Source: Diabrotica undecimpunctata
Lineage: Eukaryota > Arthropoda > Insecta > Coleoptera > Chrysomelidae
Direction of reading: 5' to 3'
Assembly: GCF_040954645.1 (NCBI RefSeq)
Contig: NC_092808.1
Coordinates: forward strand, 84,131,389-84,195,388
Length of the DNA: 64,000 bases
The position numbers and the translations under genes were made by a program. Under the pieces are notes generated by a model. It did no database searches, was not told where the DNA came from, and saw only the letters and a program-made list of their open reading frames with translations. The first letter of the stretch is position 1. Each line of letters starts with the position of its first letter. Shown piece by piece: positions 21,128 through 32,060 of the stretch.

Positions 21128-21416
21128 TATGTGCATATAATGTATAAAGTAACTTTTAAAATCGCGATATCTCAGGAATGGTACCTCTTAGGAAAAAAAT
21201 TGTAGGGATTATTTCTGTAGACAATGTTAGGATCTACAACTTTGGTTTGAGTTTTTTTTTGATAAAACTTACCGATTTCGAGATAGATCCAAAAAATCTC
21301 AAATTTTGACTTTTGACCCCGAATAACTTTTGTTGCACCAATGGGATCGATGGGGACTTTTAAAAATTTGTTTGTTATGTTATACCCTAGCTCTCCACCA
21401 GAATTTGGCTCTCCGG
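21128..21416 (-). repeat. Right TIR of the 2.5-kb element
   Basis: It is the reverse complement of 18873-19149. The gene's upstream region (20776-21127) lies just inside it and shows no other feature. Confidence 0.9.
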
Positions 21417-21529
21417 CAATTAGTACTTTTTAAGCTGAATTTCTGAGAATTAAAACAAAAGTATGTTTTTTCCATCTAAATCAATAAATGATCCGAAAAC
21501 TAGGGCAAATTGGTATACAACGTAAATTT

Positions 21530-21544
21530 AATTCTAACGTAGAA
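21530..21544 (+). repeat. 15-bp target-site duplication of the RNase-H LINE, left
   Basis: AATTCTAACGTAGAA is repeated exactly at 28150-28164, directly after a poly(A) run. Confidence 0.93.
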
Positions 21545-24500
21545 CAATTACACGGGAGTGATCACTTTCCTATTCTTATAACCCGTCCTTTTAAAACCGC
21601 CTTAACCACTCCTGTCTCAAAATGGAAATTAGATTAGGCAAATTGGACACTCTTCTCAGACCAAGTAGACCAAAAACTCCCATATCACCCTAACCCTAGT
21701 ACCTCAAATATATCTTCAATTTATCTAAAATTCTCTGAGGTACTATTAGAAGCAGGCCACAAAGCAGTCGGAAAAACCAAAACTCTAAAAACTCACACGC
21801 CAGTACCGTGGTGGAATACCAAATGTGACGAAGCCATCGAAAAATACAAGCAAGCTTTTAACAAATTCAGACGATGGCTTACTACACAAAATCTAATAGA
21901 ATATAAAAAACCAAGAGCTGGTATCTATCCAATCTCGATATCAGATTAAGCAAACCAAAAAACAAAACTGGAAATCTTTCGTGGCATCCAACAACAACTC
22001 TACTCCCCTGTCTGCATTATGGAGGAAAATTCGTCAACTATCCGGAAAACAGCAAAACACCCAAATTAGTTTCTTAAAACATAATGATCAATTCATTACC
22101 TCAACAGAAGAAATCACAGAAATTTTTGCAGACCTTTACGAACAAAATTCCAGCACTAATACCTACTCTCCAATTTTCTTCAATTTAAATTTAGAAATGA
22201 AAAGAAGGAGATAATGATCACATAGAACACGAAAGACTACATGAACTCTCCAATATTACTGGAAGAAATGGACGATGCATTGTTTGGCATAAAAAACTCT
22301 TCTCCGGGTCTAGAGCACAAACGCTAGAACATATCTCCTTAATATTTTGAACCAATTGTGGATTCAGTACTACTTTCCAAACTCTTGGTCGGAATCATAT
22401 ATTATCCCAATCCCTAAACCTCAAAAACCGAAAACAGATCCCCAGTCCTATAGACCAATATCCCTAACCTCGTCAACCTGTAAGCTATTTGAAAAGATTA
22501 TAAACCGTCATCTTACATGGTTTCTGGAAGATAAAAAATTACTTATCCCGGAGCAAAATGGCTTTCGTCAAAATAGATTAACGACGGATAACCTAGTTGA
22601 TCTTAAATTCAAAGTTTACGAAGCACTTATTAACAAACAACACTGTCTAGCTATTTTCTGCGATATAACAAAAGCTTACGATTGCACATGGAGATATGGC
22701 ATAGTAGAAAAGCTTCACTCCTGGGGTATTAAAGGAAAATTCCTAAAATTTATTCAAAATTTTCTTCAACTTAGAACATTTAAGGTACGACCAAATGGAA
22801 CACTATCGTCAACTAGAATCCAGGAAAATGGAGTCCCCCAAGGAACGGTGTTAAGTGTAACTTTATTTCTTGTTGCAATTAACGACATCTTGGAACAATG
22901 TCAACATCCAGTAAAAGCAAGATTATACGCAGACGATCTGGTTATCCTACTAAGAGGAACAAATCTAGAATCCACCCAAAGGATCCTACAAAGCGCATTA
23001 AATAATCTTTAGAAATTGTCTGACAAAATAGGACTTAGTTTCTCTAACGAAAAAACAAAATGCTTGCTCTTCTCAAAAAAGCAAAAAGAGGATAATCCAA
23101 TTTTAACATTGAATGGTAAGAATCTGATCTTTGTAAAAGAAATAAAGTTCCTCAGTCTTACATTTGACAAAACATTGAATTGGAAAAGTCACATTAAAAA
23201 TCTAAGAGGTACTTGCCAGCAAAGTATTATTATTTTGAAGACACTGTCAAACATCACCTGGGGCAGCGATACGGCAAGTCTTCTACGAATCTTTTTATCC
23301 TTAATTCGATCAAAAATTGACTACCGCCCAGAGATATATAACTCAGCCAAGAAATCTCTTCTTCAAGAACTAGATGTTATTCAAAATACGGAACTGCGAG
23401 TCGCTTTGGGTGCCTTCGAACAAGCCCCATACTAAGTATATGCAGTGAGTCAGGGCAAACCCCTTTAGAATCTAGAAAAGACTTTTTAAGTTTGTCGTTT
23501 GCTTGTAAAGTTCTATCCTCTCTAGATAACCCAGTCTACCACAACGTTTATAGCAATCGTTTTAGCCACTACTTCTCATCTCATCCTCAATGTAATTCAC
23601 CTTCTTATGAATGAATTAACCGATTACTTCATAAATATAGCATAATATTCCCTACAATATACCACTCTTCCGAAAACCCTCCTCCTCCATGGACTGTAAA
23701 TAATCCACCAGTAGTCACTGATCTATCAAAATTTAATAAACATGAATCTCCACCAGCCTTATTAATAAACCACTTCAAAGATATTATGGATAGATTTAGC
23801 GACTACCGACAGATCTACACAGATGCATTAAAAACAACGGACGGAGTCGGCGCAGCCATTGTCTTGAATACTCATAATGCTAAATTTAAGTTGCATAACA
23901 AAGTTGCAGTAAATTCATTAACAAAACGAACCAGAGAAATTACACAATCATAAATGACTCAATGAATGCCCTTTCTGACATCCAAAACATATTCTCCAGC
24001 AACCCTATTCATAAAGACATGTACAAAGAACTTCAAAATGCTGCAAAGGAAAACAAACACGTGGTATTAATCTGGGTTCCATCTCATATTGGAATATACG
24101 GTAACGAGGTTGTGGACCGTCTAGCTCACGAAGCAGCGACAAGTGATGGTCAAGTGCAATTAAATAAAATAGTGCCAAATAATCTTGAATTGTGCTTAAA
24201 AACGTATTTATTTTTGCGTGGCAAAACAAATGGTCGCAATGTTCCGAAAAACTAAGGCAAATTAAAGACAATGCTTTACAAAAACAAGCCTTTGTGTTAC
24301 CTAGAAAAAAACAAGTCATCTTTTCTCGACTTTAACTTGGTCACACCCGCCATACACATCTTTACCGAATTACAAGAGACAATCCTTAATACTGCAATCA
24401 GTGTCAAACTAACAGTAGAGTAACCGAATGTCAAATTTTCCAGGAAACGAGAAGTAAACTAAACCTTCCCAGCAACATAGGCGAGCTTCTTAGAGACAAC

Positions 24501-24557
24501 AATCATCTAAACAATATAATAAAGTTTTTAACGGCTATAGGCATAAAAGATATTTAA
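21545..24557 (+). pseudogene. LINE A ORF2 relic: endonuclease end, RT and RNase H
   Basis: It starts at LHGSDHFPILITRPFKTAL (endonuclease C-terminus) and passes the linker (PVPWWNTKCDEAIEKYKQAF). The RT runs over 22347-23435: motif A FCDITKAYDCTW, motif B NGVPQGTVLS, motif C LYADDLVILL. RNase H is partly kept: IYTDALKTTDGVGAAIVL (usual TDGSK altered to TDALK) and VVLIWVPSHIGIYGNEVVDR at 24050-24120. The C-terminus is a decayed GHTRHTHLYRIT with cysteines and ends GIKDI, stop at 24555-24557. An in-frame TAG at 23010-23012 and several frameshifts inactivate it. RNase H places it in the I/LOA-type group of LINEs; the exact clade is open. Confidence 0.9.
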
Positions 24558-24574
24558 ATTAAAATCTAGTCTGT

Positions 24575-24586
24575 ATCACAAATTAC
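24575..24586 (+). repeat. 12-bp target-site duplication of LINE B, left
   Basis: ATCACAAATTAC is repeated exactly at 28011-28022. Confidence 0.93.
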
Positions 24587-27500
24587 TTTGGTCATGGAAT
24601 CATACATGTCCATTAACCCGGCTCACGGAGCACAGAGCCACCTTCTCTGTCGCTCACGTGGGTAACTTCAATCTGGCGCGCCCATGTCGCGGGGGTGGGC
24701 ATCTATCATTTCAGTAGGCCGGAGTGAATAGATGGCCAAGTCCAGATCGGGACCCAGTTCTGTGGGGTAGAACACGGACCCCTACCTAGGGATACAGGTG
24801 AAGACCACAACGGTAGGCACGGCGGAAAAAAAAATCTTCGATACGACGTGGATGGCGGAAGTGGCATCCCTGGATTTTAGGGATGGTATAAAATCAAACC
24901 AATAGCGTCTGATCCATATTGAGCGGTTGTCAACAGCGTCTGTACCCATAATGGGCGGCTGAACTAAAAACTCGTCAACACCCAAAGGAAGCGTGACGTT
25001 TTAATTGCTATTACCCCTTTATTATGTCAGATACGAATACAAAAACGGATTTAACCCAGGTGAGTAGACAGAAAAATTCAGAATCTCACACTGATAGACT
25101 ATCAGTCAGTCCCACGAATTCTGGGGGGACAAAATTCTGACATATTTTAGAAAACCATCTAACAGATATATATCTCTAAAAATTTCAACTTCTTTCAATG
25201 CAAGAACCCTGCTATCAGAAGAAAAATTCATAGAAATGAAATCTGAACTTGAAAATCAATTGCGACATTGTTGGAGTCGCTGAGGTCAGAAGGAAAGGAG
25301 AAAGCCTAACCACTTTAAAATCCGGTCACATTTTCTATCATGTCCGAGAAAACGATGGGAATGGAGGCAATGGGTTCTTTATTAATAAAAATCTGGCTGA
25401 GAATATCATATCAGTAAAAGCAGTTTCCACAAGAGTTATACTTGCAAAATTACAACTAAACACCCGTTACTCCATAAAGATCATTCAAGTCTATACACCA
25501 ACATCGAGTCACGCTGACGAAGAAATAGAACAGTTCTATGATGACTTGTACATACCTGTTTCAGAAGACCAAGAACATTTTACGGTAATATGTGGCGACT
25601 TTAATGCTAAAATAGGAATACGCACTGACCCAGCTGAAAATGCCCTCGGAAATTTTGGCACACCAGGTAGAAACGAAAGGGGCGAAATACTCTTAAATTT
25701 CCTATTAAAAAACAATCTATATTTAATAAATAGCTTCTTCTATAAGAAGATCCATAGAATATGAACTTAAAAGAGCCCCGATGGTAAGACAAAAAATGAG
25801 ATCGACTTCATCATCACTGACAAAAAACATATAGTCAAAGATGTTACAGTCTTAAATCAATTTTCGGTTGCAAGCGATCATAGAATGGTCCGAGCAACTG
25901 TAGAAATTAATATTAAGCAAGAAAGACTGAAGATGATAAAAAGTAAAAAATTCAAACCTTGGATGCGCCCAACGAATGAACTTTACTTTGAAAAATATAT
26001 CACCAGTAACTTACTCAGAAATACAACAAGAGAAGACGAAGACCTAAACGAAAAAATAGTAGATACATTAACACAAGCTCAGGAAAAATTTGGCCCTAAA
26101 CATGGAAAAGAACAAAAAATTAGTAAAGAAACGGAACAAAAAATGGAAGATCGTAGAATGCTGAGAAGTCAAGAAAATGTTGACTCACAAGATATAAACA
26201 GCATCAATAAAGATATCTCTAAAGCAATCAGACGGGATATTAGAAAATACAACAACGAGAAAATTATAAAAACTATAGAAGACAACAAAAGCATGAAAGC
26301 ATTGAGGAGAAAAATAAAAAATGGCAAAAAAGAAATCTTCCAACTTAAAGACAAAAATGGAAATATTATCTCAGATAGACCAAGCATATTACATATAGTG
26401 GAAAGTTTCTATGAAACATTATATAAAAGTCAAGTTATTCCAGAGCTCATCCAACAACCAATACTAAAGGTACATAATGTAGGATCGGAGGATATACCAG
26501 ATATATCACGAGAGGAAATTCAACATGCCCTCAAAAATATGAAAAATAATAGAGCTTCGGGGAAGATGGTGTAGTCATTGTGACAATTAAACTAGGAGGT
26601 CCACTTTTGATGTCCCGAATCCAAACCCTTTTTAATCTATGTCTGCATAGTGAAAACATTCCAAGTAAATGAAAGAATTCGGTTACAATCCTCCTCCACA
26701 AAAAAGGGGATAAATCAGATCTCGAAAACTATAGGCCAATTAGTTTGCTTAACCACCTATACAAGCTCTTTACTCGAATACTGACACACAGATTAGAAGC
26801 AAAACTCGATTTCTATCAATCAGAAGAACAGGCAGGATTTCGAGCGGGACACGGAACAAACGACCATTTGCAATGCCTTAAAACTCTAGTTGAAAAGTCT
26901 ATCGAATATAACAGACCCCTTGCTCTTATCTTTGTCGACTTCCACAAAGCATTTGACACAGTCAAAACAGTTGCTATCTTAAAAGCACTATCAGAATTCA
27001 GAATAGATCACAGGTATGCAAATATTATTCGAAATATATAAGAAAATGCGACAACAACCGTTAACCTCCATTGCATGATTGAGAAGATAAAAATTGGCAG
27101 AGGGGTGCGGCAGGGAGATACCTTGTCGCCAAAACTATTTATAACAGTTATGAAGCACGCATTTAAACGGCTAGAGTGGGAATCAAAGGGTATTAGCATC
27201 GATGGAAAGATATTCAATCATCTCAGATATGCCGATGATATTGTTCTCATAACAGACAACTTAGGAGAAGCCAGAGTTATGCTACAACAACTACAGCAAG
27301 TAACCTAGAAAGTCGGTTTAAAAATAAACTATGGAAAAACAAAAATGATGACCAATCTCGTCCCCAATGAGCTAATAGAAATCGAAAAGTCGCCCATAGA
27401 ACTTGTGGAAAAATATGTGTATTTGGGTCACGAAATAAGGTTATCGCGAGATAACCAAACATGCGAGCTACTCAGAAGAATAAGTCTGGGTTGGGTTGCA

Positions 27501-28010
27501 TTCTGAAAAATGAGAGACGTATTTAAAACAAATGTACCGATCCATTTAAAAAAAAAAGCTTTTAACCAGTGCGTTCTACCAGTCCTCACATACGGAGCAG
27601 AAACCTTAACTCTCACAAAAACATCAGCCGAAAAACTGAGAAGGACACAACCAAAGATAGAAAGATCAATGCTTGGAATAACCTTAAGAAATAGAATAAG
27701 AAACGAGGAAGTTCATAGACGAACCGGAGTGGAAGACATTATCGAACATATTACAAGGCAAAAATGGAAATGGGCAGGATATGTTGCAAGAATAAAAGAC
27801 GACAGTTGGACAAAAAAATTGCTTGAGTGGAGACCACGGGCTGATAAGCGAAGCCGAGGAAGACCCCCAACGCGATGGACCGACGACCTCAAAAGAATCG
27901 TGTCCAATCGGATAGCAGAGGCGCAGAACAGAAGCAGATGGATAAGTCTAGAGGAGGCCTATGTTCAACAATGGACAACTCAGGGCTGATTGATGATGAT
28001 GATGATGATG
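24587..28010 (+). mobile_element. LINE B: RTE-like LINE with (TGA)n tail nested in LINE A
   Basis: A 3.4-kb insertion sits between 12-bp duplications in the 3' untranslated part of LINE A. The first 440 bases are a relatively GC-rich 5' leader (for example GGCGCGCCCATGTCGCGGGG near 24677). The 3' end is TGATTGATGATGATGATGAT to 28010. Retention of the leader means this copy is full length or nearly so. Confidence 0.93.
25024..27989 (+). pseudogene. LINE B endonuclease-reverse transcriptase relic
   Basis: ATG 25024 opens MSDTNTKTDLTQV, stopped by a TGA after about 38 codons; another frame continues with FNARTLLSEEKFIEMK. The APE endonuclease follows: VGVAEVRRKGE, IIQVYTPTSSHADEE, ICGDFNAKIG, KNEIDFI, SDHRMVRA. 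Two stops lie at 25762-25770. The linker carries many lysines. RT blocks: ENYRPISLLNHLYKLFTR, FVDFHKAFDTV, GVRQGDTLSPKLF, LRYADDIVLITDN. The C-terminus has QCVLPVLTYGAETL, then RGRPPTRWTDDLKRI and EEAYVQQWTTQG, stop at 27987-27989. There is one frameshift near 26560 and about five stops. It is closely similar in plan to the intact ORF at 43,783-46,746. Confidence 0.93.
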
Positions 28011-28164
28011 ATCACAAATTACATATATCAATTTTCTTCCATGTTAGTATGTAATTAATATTTACCTTTCTTTGTTCTAATATGTATTTTTCATTGTTGT
28101 CGTCTATAACCTCAGTGGTTCGGACGACATTAAATAAATCAAAAAAAAAAATTCTAACGTAGAA

Positions 28165-28637
28165 AACTTTGTAGTTTGAGTTGTGATGTTAACTTGTATA
28201 TCATTGTATATTGTTTACTTATAAATAGAAGATGTATATATCACTATATAGAAGAAACAACTAATGTATATTTAGAAGTCGAAGGAATTTTTCCCAAATT
28301 TGATGACAAAACTGAAGACGTTTTTGTAGTATTTTGAAAATACCTATATCAGAAGTCGTAAGTTGATATGGCCGTAGGCGAGATCCAGCGTTTCCTTTAA
28401 TCTTATGAAATCATCGTTATAAAATGTAGCAGATTGTTTGGCCAGGAATACCTGGCTAACAGCTTAAAAGGTTTTAAGTTTAATCTTTATTTACCATCAT
28501 AATAAATACATGTTGCTATTATGCAAGCGGTTTTATTTCATTATTTTTGATACTTAGTTTTACTACTTTAAAAGTGATAACTGAAGATAAAAAAAATCAT
28601 AAGCTGTCATATTGTTAAAAATATATGCAAAAATAAC
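28165..28637. other. No recognisable gene
   Basis: It is the pre-insertion flank of LINE A; no motif was found on either strand. Confidence 0.45.
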
Positions 28638-29640
28638 AGGTTGTTTAAAAAGTTTTGCGGCTTGATAAGAAGAACACAATTTTGTGGTATCAACTACACT
28701 TTATTGTTTAGTATTGTCTTGCTGAATATTAATACACTTTTTGCCATGAGATTTCAATTTAAGAATTCCTGTCTGAAGTGAACATCTGAAAGGGCTACTA
28801 AAAAATACTCTATTAAGGCAGATAAAAATCGTTAGAGGCCAACTCTAGTAAGTAGGGTGGATGCTCCCACAATTTAATTTGTATCTATTGTTAAAACGGT
28901 CATACGACACAATGCATTTTCCTGATGAAAATATTTTTTTTTTCTTCGGCTAACCAGGTCTTTTTGCACAATTTTTTCTTCAGCTGGTCTAAAAGGTTAA
29001 AACAACATTCAGAATTTTTCAGTTTGCAAGTAATCCACAAACAAAATTTCTTTCCCATTCGCCCCTTTAGCCTCTTTTTTGATTCGAGATTGTGGTGATA
29101 GACCCAAATCTATAGTAATAAATCAATTCACAAAATCCACTTTATTATTTTAAAAACGCCCTAAATGTTGCTAAGAAAGTCGCATTCGAATGTGTTTTTG
29201 TTTTATTGTTAGTGAATGCGGCACCCACTGGGAACACATATTTCTGAAATCCCATAATTTAGTTAAAATATTTCTTACACTGCCCAATGAGATGTTTAGG
29301 GCTTCTTATAAATCTCTTTCAGTCACTTGACGATTTTCTAATACGATATCCTGTATTTTTTCTACGTTTTCTGGAGTTGGTGCTGTTTTGGACTTCTTAG
29401 ACGTGGGTCGTCTAAGGGCTTGTAAAACCACTGGCTGGAGGTCACAAGTCCTGAATTTAAATTTAGCAATCCATTTTTTTGTACTTAATGACTTTGAAGA
29501 ATCTTTATACACTTTTAACAATCGTTCACAAATTTTCTTTGCTTTTAAATCTTCTAAAAATAAAAATTCATCACTGCACGATACTTGATTTTTTATTGTA
29601 AAAAAATACTGTGAAACGTCGGTACTAAATAGCTTGTAAA
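28638..29640 (-). pseudogene. mariner transposase relic
   Basis: On the minus strand the helix-turn-helix part is clear: EFLFLEDLKAKKICERLLKV, YKDSSKSLSTKKWIAKF, then TAPTPENVEKIQDIVLENRQ (29580-29310). Further on are WVPHSLT, FITIDLGLSPQSR (first D region), ANGKEILFVDYL, LLDQLKKKLCKK, then FHQENALC where the family has FHQDNAPC. HPPYLLELASNDFYLP contains the third acidic position. D2 is therefore E, and several frameshifts are present. The right-hand (3') end in this window has GGTTGTTTAAAAAGTTTTGC, a mariner-like terminus near 28640; the partner terminus was not found. Mariner enzymes move DNA at TA by cut and paste. Confidence 0.85.
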
Positions 29641-31409
29641 ACAAAGAATTTATTGACAGATCGCAATGAAAATTCACACATGTTTATATGTGTTTATATC
29701 TTAATAACGCCGATAATTACGAAATGTCGCCGTTACGAATTGACATCGCGCGGTGTTACGAATTGTCCGTTACTATTTGTGTGGTTACAAACTTTGACAT
29801 TACAACATCTCATGGAACCCACTAGTGTTATTTAAAATGTTTTTAATTGGAGGCTTTAAGTTGCCGGGCGTCGGCGTTGTACTGATGGTAGCCCAGTAAT
29901 ATACTTAACGGTAAGGGCACAATTGCAAATTTTTAATTCTTCTTTTGGTGCCTATCCTCTGTGGATGTTGGCAATCACGTTGGTTCATACAATTTTGTTG
30001 ACAGCTGCTCTAAATAGATGTATGGTAGTCATTCCTGCCCACTGTCTGATGTTCATTCAACCACGATGTCCTTCTGCGCCCTTGAGATCTTTTGCCTTTT
30101 CTTGTCTTGTAAAATTAGTTAAATTAGTTGATACTTCTCATTGCGCATCACATGTCCTATTTTTGTCATCTTTCTGATTTTTACGATACTCATAATTTCC
30201 AGATCTTTATTCATACGTTGGATCACGGTGTTATTTGTAACATGATGGATATAGAAAATTCTGAGCATGCGCCGGTAGCACCACATTTCGAAGGCTTCTA
30301 ATTGTTTGGATATTGCCTCCATCAAGGTCCAGGCTTCGACTCCATATAAAAGGGTAGAAAATACATAGAATCTCAAGACTCGTGTTCTTATATCAATGTT
30401 CAGGTGCATATTACATAAAATCTTTCTGAGGCGATTGAAGACAGCCCTCGCCTTTTCTATACAACATCCCTGTGAGTGGTCCCATTCCTTATTTAGACAG
30501 CATCCAAGGTATGTAATTTTGTCGATTATTTTTAAGGGTTCATTATTAGCTGTGAATTGGTGCTGTATTACGTCATTTTTACTTACTACAATAATTTTGG
30601 TCTTCTTACAGTTTAATTTCATGCCGTATCTGTCACAGGCTTCCACTACACGAATTATTAATGTTTGCAGATCTTCCGCATTATCAACAATCAAAACCGT
30701 ATCGTCCGCATATCTTGAATTGTTTATGATTTCACCATTGATTTTTATACCTTCTCTTAAACCATTAGTAGCTTCCCTGAACAACATTTCCGAGTCTTAA
30801 ACAACGTCGGTGATAAAATGCAGTCCTGAAGTACTCCCCGTTTTATCGTGAATTCTTGTGAGGTTTCGTTGTTTACTCGTACAGTTTAACTTTGCTGTAA
30901 GTTTAAATTTTTAATTAGGCATAAATCTTTGTCATCAATACTAAATTCTTTCAGTCTCTGAAATAATTTTTGATGTTGCACCTTGTCAAATGCTTTTTAA
31001 AAATCTATAAAGCATGCGTAGACTTCGCAATTTACGTCTCGAGCTCTTTGTATCAATATTTGTAATAGGGCCTCTCGCGTTCCCAGTCCGCTTCTAAACC
31101 CAAACTGAACGCTGCTAATGTTTTCTTCAAGTTTTCTATATACGCGAGAGTGAATAACAAAAAGAAGGATTTTGAGTACATAGCTCATTAAGCTTATAAT
31201 TCTGTAATCAGAGCATCTGGTGGCATTTGCCTTTTTGGGGAAATGGATGAAGGTGAAACTAGCCAGTCTGTAGGAAATTCTGCAGTTTCATAGATTTTGT
31301 TCAGTAGACTCGTTAGGAGTTTGAGTTGGTTGTTTTCAAATAGTTTCAATATTTCAGCTTGTATGTTATCAGGTCCAGGTGCTTTGTTGGTTTTTAGTCT
31401 TTTTATTGC

Positions 31410-31421
31410 ATATGTTACTTC
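31410..31421 (+). repeat. 12-bp target-site duplication of LINE D, left
   Basis: ATATGTTACTTC is repeated exactly at 31958-31969. Confidence 0.9.
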
Positions 31422-31957
31422 TTCTTCTTCTTCAAGTGCCCTGTCCGTTGCGAAGGTTGGCTATTAACATGGCAATTCTGATCTTGTTTGCGGCGCTTCT
31501 GAATAGTTCGACCGATGTGAGCCCGAACCACTTCCTCAGATTTTGGAGCCACGAGTGTCTTCTCCTGCCTGGTCCTCGCTTACTGTCTATTTTTTCCTGT
31601 ACAATCAATTGCACTAGACGGTACTTATCGTGTCTCAATATGTGGCCTAGATATTCAAGCTTTCTTTGTTTAATTGTATTCACGATTTCTTTCTCCTTTC
31701 CGATTCTTTGGATTACCTTTATGTTGGTGACATGTTCTGTCCAGGATATACGAAGAATGCGTCGGTACACCCACATTTCGAATGCTTCTAATTTTCTCAT
31801 GAGCGTCTCCGTCAGCGTTCAGGCCTCCACACCATACAGTAAGATCGGAAAAATGTAGCATTTAACTAGACGTAGTTTTAGGGAAAGGGACAAATCCCTG
31901 CTTATGAGGAGCTTTTTCATATTGCTAAATGCTGCTCTAGCTTGTTCTATTCTGTAT
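31422..31957 (-). mobile_element. LINE D: 536-bp truncated LINE nested in LINE C
   Basis: It is bounded by the 12-bp duplication. On the minus strand it reads the C-terminal part of a LINE: MRKLEAFEMWVYRRILRISW, VIQRIGKEKEIVNTIKQRKL, EYLGHILRHDKYRLVQLIV, GPGRRRHSWLQNLRKWFG and IANLRNGQGT, stop, then (GAA)n at 31437-31422. The last 122 codons (31800-31432) are open. Removing it rejoins EITLSEV with TYAIKRLK of LINE C without a frame change, which confirms the boundaries. Confidence 0.93.
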
Positions 31958-32060
31958 ATATGTTACTTCACTGAGCGTTATTTCTGGCCCTGAACATCCA
32001 GAAACACTGATTTCTGTTTCTTGCTCTTCCTTCCATTTTCAATTGTTGATTCATAATTTT

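Larger units (their letters stand above)
18873..21416. mobile_element. 2.5-kb DNA element with about 280-bp TIRs and a PIN-like/CXC gene
   Basis: Its ends are CCGGAGAGCCAAATT at 18873 and the complement ending GGCTCTCCGG at 21416. Nearly gap-free inverted similarity runs inward to about 19149 and 21128. Both arms share blocks such as GAGAGCTAGGGTATAACATA and CCCCGAATAACTTTTGTTGC (or its complement). The only gene lies on the minus strand between the arms (20775-19360). No DDE, HUH or tyrosine transposase is visible. Flanking target duplications could not be identified. The superfamily is not assigned; the long TIRs argue for a cut-and-paste or foldback DNA element. Confidence 0.85.
21545..28149 (+). 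mobile_element. LINE A: RNase-H LINE, 5'-truncated, poly(A)-tailed, interrupted by LINE B
   Basis: It is bounded by a perfect 15-bp TSD. The 3' end reads GACATTAAATAAATC and ten or more As (to 28149). Own sequence is 21545-24586 and 28023-28149; the middle is a younger LINE. The 5' end begins inside the endonuclease (GSDHFPILITRPF), so about half of the element was never copied. Confidence 0.93.
29938..32060 (-). pseudogene. LINE C reverse transcriptase relic (GAA-tail family), split by LINE D
   Basis: On the minus strand, in order: EEQETEISVSGCSGPEITLS (about 32030-31975), EVTYAIKRLKTNKAPGPDNI across the LINE D insertion, IYETAEFPTDW, DYRIISLMSYVLKILL, VQFGFRSGLGTREAL, motif A CFIDF (then a stop and KAFDKV), motif B RGVLQDCILSPTLF (R and G of RQGC altered), motif C SRYADDTVLIV and thumb VLRFYVFSTLLYGVEAWTL. 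The C-terminal part is GHVMRNEKYQ, then a decayed LRQWAGMTT and IANIHRG next to GAAGAA at 29945-29938. A 222-codon frame (30787-30119) survives. The 5' limit near 32060 is uncertain; beyond it the reading is unclear. Confidence 0.88.

Noticed and set aside
31379..31858. 159-codon plus-strand frame
   Set aside because: Antisense shadow of LINE D and LINE C.
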